NCBI RefSeq assembly: GCF_000317125.1
Contig: NC_019695.1
Coordinates: forward strand, 3,894,336 to 3,958,335
Direction of reading: 5' to 3'
Origin: Chroococcidiopsis thermalis PCC 7203
Lineage (GTDB): Bacteria; Cyanobacteriota; Cyanobacteriia; Cyanobacteriales; Chroococcidiopsidaceae
DNA: 64,000 nucleotides
Part shown: in pieces, positions 62,113-64,000 of the stretch
Position numbering within the stretch: position 1 is the first letter of the stretch
Layout: each line of letters begins with the position of its first letter
Notes under the pieces: model-generated
The model's input: only the letters and a program-made list of their open reading frames with translations
Databases searched by the model: none
What the model was told of the DNA's origin: nothing
Translations under genes and position numbers: made by a program

Positions 62113-62727
62113 TTAAGGCTGTAAAACTAATTGCCACTCAGAAGTTTGCCGATCTAAAACTGGTGCTGGTGTCTCGCCTACGATATATGGACCCCAATAA
62201 CGACGCGATCCATCTTCGGCGAAAGCGACAATCACATCTCCTTTTTTCAGTTTCAGGCTGCCTTGAGGTAGGGATAAGATTAATCCTTGGCTGCTACCTT
62301 CTCCAGGTGCAAAGTCCCAGTGGATGGGTTCGCTGTATTTATCCTTGCTAGCTGTAGAACTCGTTTCAGGCTGTTTTGTCAGTAGTGCGACGCGCAAAGG
62401 TTGCTCGCTTTGGTTGCTAACGCGCAAAGCCCCAGGAACCGGTGCTGCGGTTGGTGCTTGTGGAGTAGACTGAGCTATAGTTGTTGGTTCTGGCGATCGC
62501 TCTGATGGGGTAGAGGCGGGTGAAACAATGGCAGTACTGTTAGTTACGTCAGATTTATCTGGGGAATTTATCGCTGATTTCCCTGGCAAGACTGCTGTAT
62601 CCGATCCCATTGGTTCGACAGTAATCGAGACTTGAAACCACAGCAGTAATATTCCTACCAATCCCAATACACCCAATACAGAAGCAATAATTACCGCAGG
62701 ATAAGATCCGGGAGATTTGGCGTTCAT
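62113..62727 (-). CDS. Membrane-anchored Pro/Ser/Thr-rich protein, unknown
   Basis: A 204-residue protein with one helix at about residues 11-32 (VIIASVLGVLGLVGILLLWF), a long disordered Ser/Pro/Thr linker (about 40-98) and a C-terminal domain of about 100 residues starting GALRVSNQSEQPLRVALL, containing LKLKKGDVIVAFAEDGSRRYWGPY and probably beta-rich. No family recognised. It probably faces the periplasm. Confidence 0.7.
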   Translation of the reverse strand: MNAKSPGSYPAVIIASVLGVLGLVGILLLWFQVSITVEPMGSDTAVLPGKSAINSPDKSDVTNSTAIVSPASTPSERSPEPTTIAQSTPQAPTAAPVPGALRVSNQSEQPLRVALLTKQPETSSTASKDKYSEPIHWDFAPGEGSSQGLILSLPQGSLKLKKGDVIVAFAEDGSRRYWGPYIVGETPAPVLDRQTSEWQLVLQP

Positions 62728-62937
62728 ATTGTCTACAGATAAAGATAATTCTTGAAATTAACGTGCGGTTTGGTGACTGAGCGGGATGCTATTTTTAGTA
62801 ACTGGTTACTGTAAAACTGGTAACTGTTGCGATCGCTCCCTATTACTATTGAAACAGGCTTAAAGCTGGTATGTAATACGGCGAAGGAAATATTAGCTCA
62901 AATTTTGTTGTGTCATAGTTAGCACCAATTTCAACAA

Positions 62938-63270
62938 ATGCAAAATACTCGAATTAACGGGCTTTTAGGGGCAATTGCGGCAGCAACACAGCGCTGGTTT
63001 TTCAATCCTTGGCGGCGCTTATCTGTTTTAATAGTCAGCTTGCTATTTGGCTTTTTCCTCGGTTCTGCTTTCTCCACCATAGCCGGACAAGCGGCTGATT
63101 GGGATATCATCGGCGCTGGGGTTTTGGTTGCTGGCAGCGAAATTATCGATCGCATCTACTACAACCGTATCTGGCAAGCAAGGCGCGGGTTGTGGCTTGA
63201 AGCACTAAACGCGCTCAAAATTGGTTTAACTTATAGTTTGTTTCTAGAAGCGTTTAAGCTAGGGTCTTGA
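62938..63270 (+). CDS. Ycf20-like (DUF565) protein
   Basis: A 110-residue membrane protein of the DUF565/Ycf20 family, encoded also in some plastids and linked in algae to photoprotection/thermal dissipation. NPWRRLSVLIVSLLFGFFLGSAFST, GQAADWDIIGAGVLVAGSEIIDRIYY and the basic C-terminus RIWQARRGLWLEALNALKIG are characteristic. Three helices predicted. ATG at 62938; promoter unmarked. Confidence 0.85.
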   Translation: MQNTRINGLLGAIAAATQRWFFNPWRRLSVLIVSLLFGFFLGSAFSTIAGQAADWDIIGAGVLVAGSEIIDRIYYNRIWQARRGLWLEALNALKIGLTYSLFLEAFKLGS

Positions 63271-63274
63271 ATCA

Positions 63275-63392
63275 GTGACCAGTGACTAGTGACTAGTGGC
63301 TAGTGGTTAGTGGAACCAGTGACTAGAAAAGAGTCTAGCCACTCACCATCAACCATCAACCATCAACCAATGACCAATGACCAATGACCAAT
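63275..63392. repeat. GTGACTA, CATCAAC and TGACCAA repeats
   Basis: GTGACCAGTGACTAGTGAC units (63274-63315), CATCAAC units (63348-63370) and TGACCAA units (63371-63391). The last of these supply the start codon of the next gene. Confidence 0.85.
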
Positions 63393-64000
63393 CGCAGCTT
63401 TTACGCTCTTTTTACCCGACTTTCGAGCATTTTTGTCAAAACACCCTTCACAAACCACCACAGCAGTTAGAGGAGACGCTACGGGGTTTGTGGCTACCCT
63501 TGGCTATGCAGATAGCCTCCTACCGTCAGGCGCAGTCACGTACTTTAATTCAAGGTATTTTGGGCGGACAAGGGACGGGGAAGACGACTCTAGCAAAAAT
63601 CCTTAGTCTAATTTTAGGACATTTGGGTTATCGAACTCTGAATTTATCCCTTGATGATTTGTACAAGACTTATAGCGATCGCCTAGCTTTACAACAGCAA
63701 GACCCGCGTTTCATTTGGCGAGGTCCACCAGGAACTCACGATATTCAATTAGGTTTGCAGGTTTTGGATCGATTGCGCCAATCCGAGCCCCATTCACCCA
63801 TTGAAATTCCCCGTTTTGATAAATCAGCTTGGCATGGTGCGGGCGATCGCGGTACGCCTGAAATTGTGAATGGTGCTGATATTGTTTTATTTGAAGGTTG
63901 GTTTGTAGGAGTTCGACCGATCGATCCGAGCAATTTCGATCGTCCACCGCCGCCGATTAATACTTATGAAGATCGGCAATTCGCGATCTATATGAATACT
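63377..64000 (+). CDS. D-glycerate 3-kinase (partial)
   Basis: The frame runs from an ATG at 63377 to the window end (208 codons), so the C-terminus is missing. P-loop GGQGTGKTTLAKI (about residues 63-75), then NLSLDDLYKTYSDR, FIWRGPPGTHD, IPRFDKSAWHGAGDR and VLFEGWFVG identify the cyanobacterial/plant-type glycerate 3-kinase (P-loop kinase fold). It phosphorylates glycerate to 3-phosphoglycerate, the last step of photorespiratory recycling. The first residues MTNDQSQ come from TGACCAATGACC repeat sequence, and an in-frame TGA lies two codons upstream of the ATG. Confidence 0.88.
   Translation, partial: MTNDQSQLLRSFYPTFEHFCQNTLHKPPQQLEETLRGLWLPLAMQIASYRQAQSRTLIQGILGGQGTGKTTLAKILSLILGHLGYRTLNLSLDDLYKTYSDRLALQQQDPRFIWRGPPGTHDIQLGLQVLDRLRQSEPHSPIEIPRFDKSAWHGAGDRGTPEIVNGADIVLFEGWFVGVRPIDPSNFDRPPPPINTYEDRQFAIYMNT

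Overview
The window is chromosomal DNA from a cyanobacterium. Direct signs are a complete kaiABC clock locus, psbU (photosystem II extrinsic protein), btpA and ycf20-like genes, a PucC-type transporter, a carotenoid oxygenase, hemJ, a rimO-crhR pair, and very frequent GCGATCGC (HIP1) octamers. Intergenic DNA is full of heptamer tandem repeats (ACCAATT, TGATAAC, CTAGTGA, GGGAGCA types) and short palindromes. Such repeats, together with a KaiA that lacks its N-terminal domain, point to a lineage near the Nostocales/Chroococcidiopsis group rather than picocyanobacteria. The genus cannot be fixed from the sequence alone.

Layout. 1-9.9 kb: partial VanZ-LamG membrane protein, inositol-monophosphatase-like enzyme, PucC-family MFS protein, aldo/keto reductase, crhR and rimO, btpA, and a VKOR-thioredoxin fusion. 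10-24.8 kb: CHASE2-PAS-GGDEF protein, nadB, psbU, DUF3120 protein, a small protein behind a candidate LexA-controlled promoter, CHAD protein, SGNH hydrolase, alpha/beta hydrolase, PhnD-like binding protein, carotenoid oxygenase and hemJ. 25-33.3 kb: a large hybrid kinase with degenerate receiver domains, kaiA-kaiB-kaiC, a ComFB-like protein and a renalase-like flavoprotein. 33.5-42 kb: YaaW-like protein, O-antigen-ligase-like protein, and the urea ABC transporter urtABCDE behind an almost ideal NtcA-activated promoter. 42-55 kb: an exopolysaccharide locus on the minus strand (two GT4 enzymes, Wzc-like tyrosine kinase, Wzy-like polymerase, methyltransferase, GT2, Wzx-like flippase) and, divergent from it, a PMT-type mannosyltransferase. 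55-64 kb: DJ-1/PfpI protein, trmB, FIST protein, two GT39 enzymes, a membrane-anchored Pro/Ser-rich protein, a Ycf20-like protein and the start of D-glycerate 3-kinase.

How the genes fit together. The five urt genes form one nitrogen-regulated uptake system interrupted only by repeats. The kai genes form the clock. The polysaccharide genes include components expected of a Wzx/Wzy-dependent export route, although no initiating sugar-phosphate transferase or outer-membrane exporter lies in the window.

The most unusual signals are: (1) a two-copy stem-loop motif with compensatory stem changes just upstream of the polysaccharide operon gene at 51048; (2) repeats and palindromes inserted in frame into at least four coding sequences, mostly in predicted loops; (3) a perfect cyanobacterial SOS-box match between the -35 and -10 of a small orphan gene; and (4) a hairpin that covers the start codon of the VanZ gene. 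No tRNA, rRNA, CRISPR array, transposase gene or prophage was recognised.
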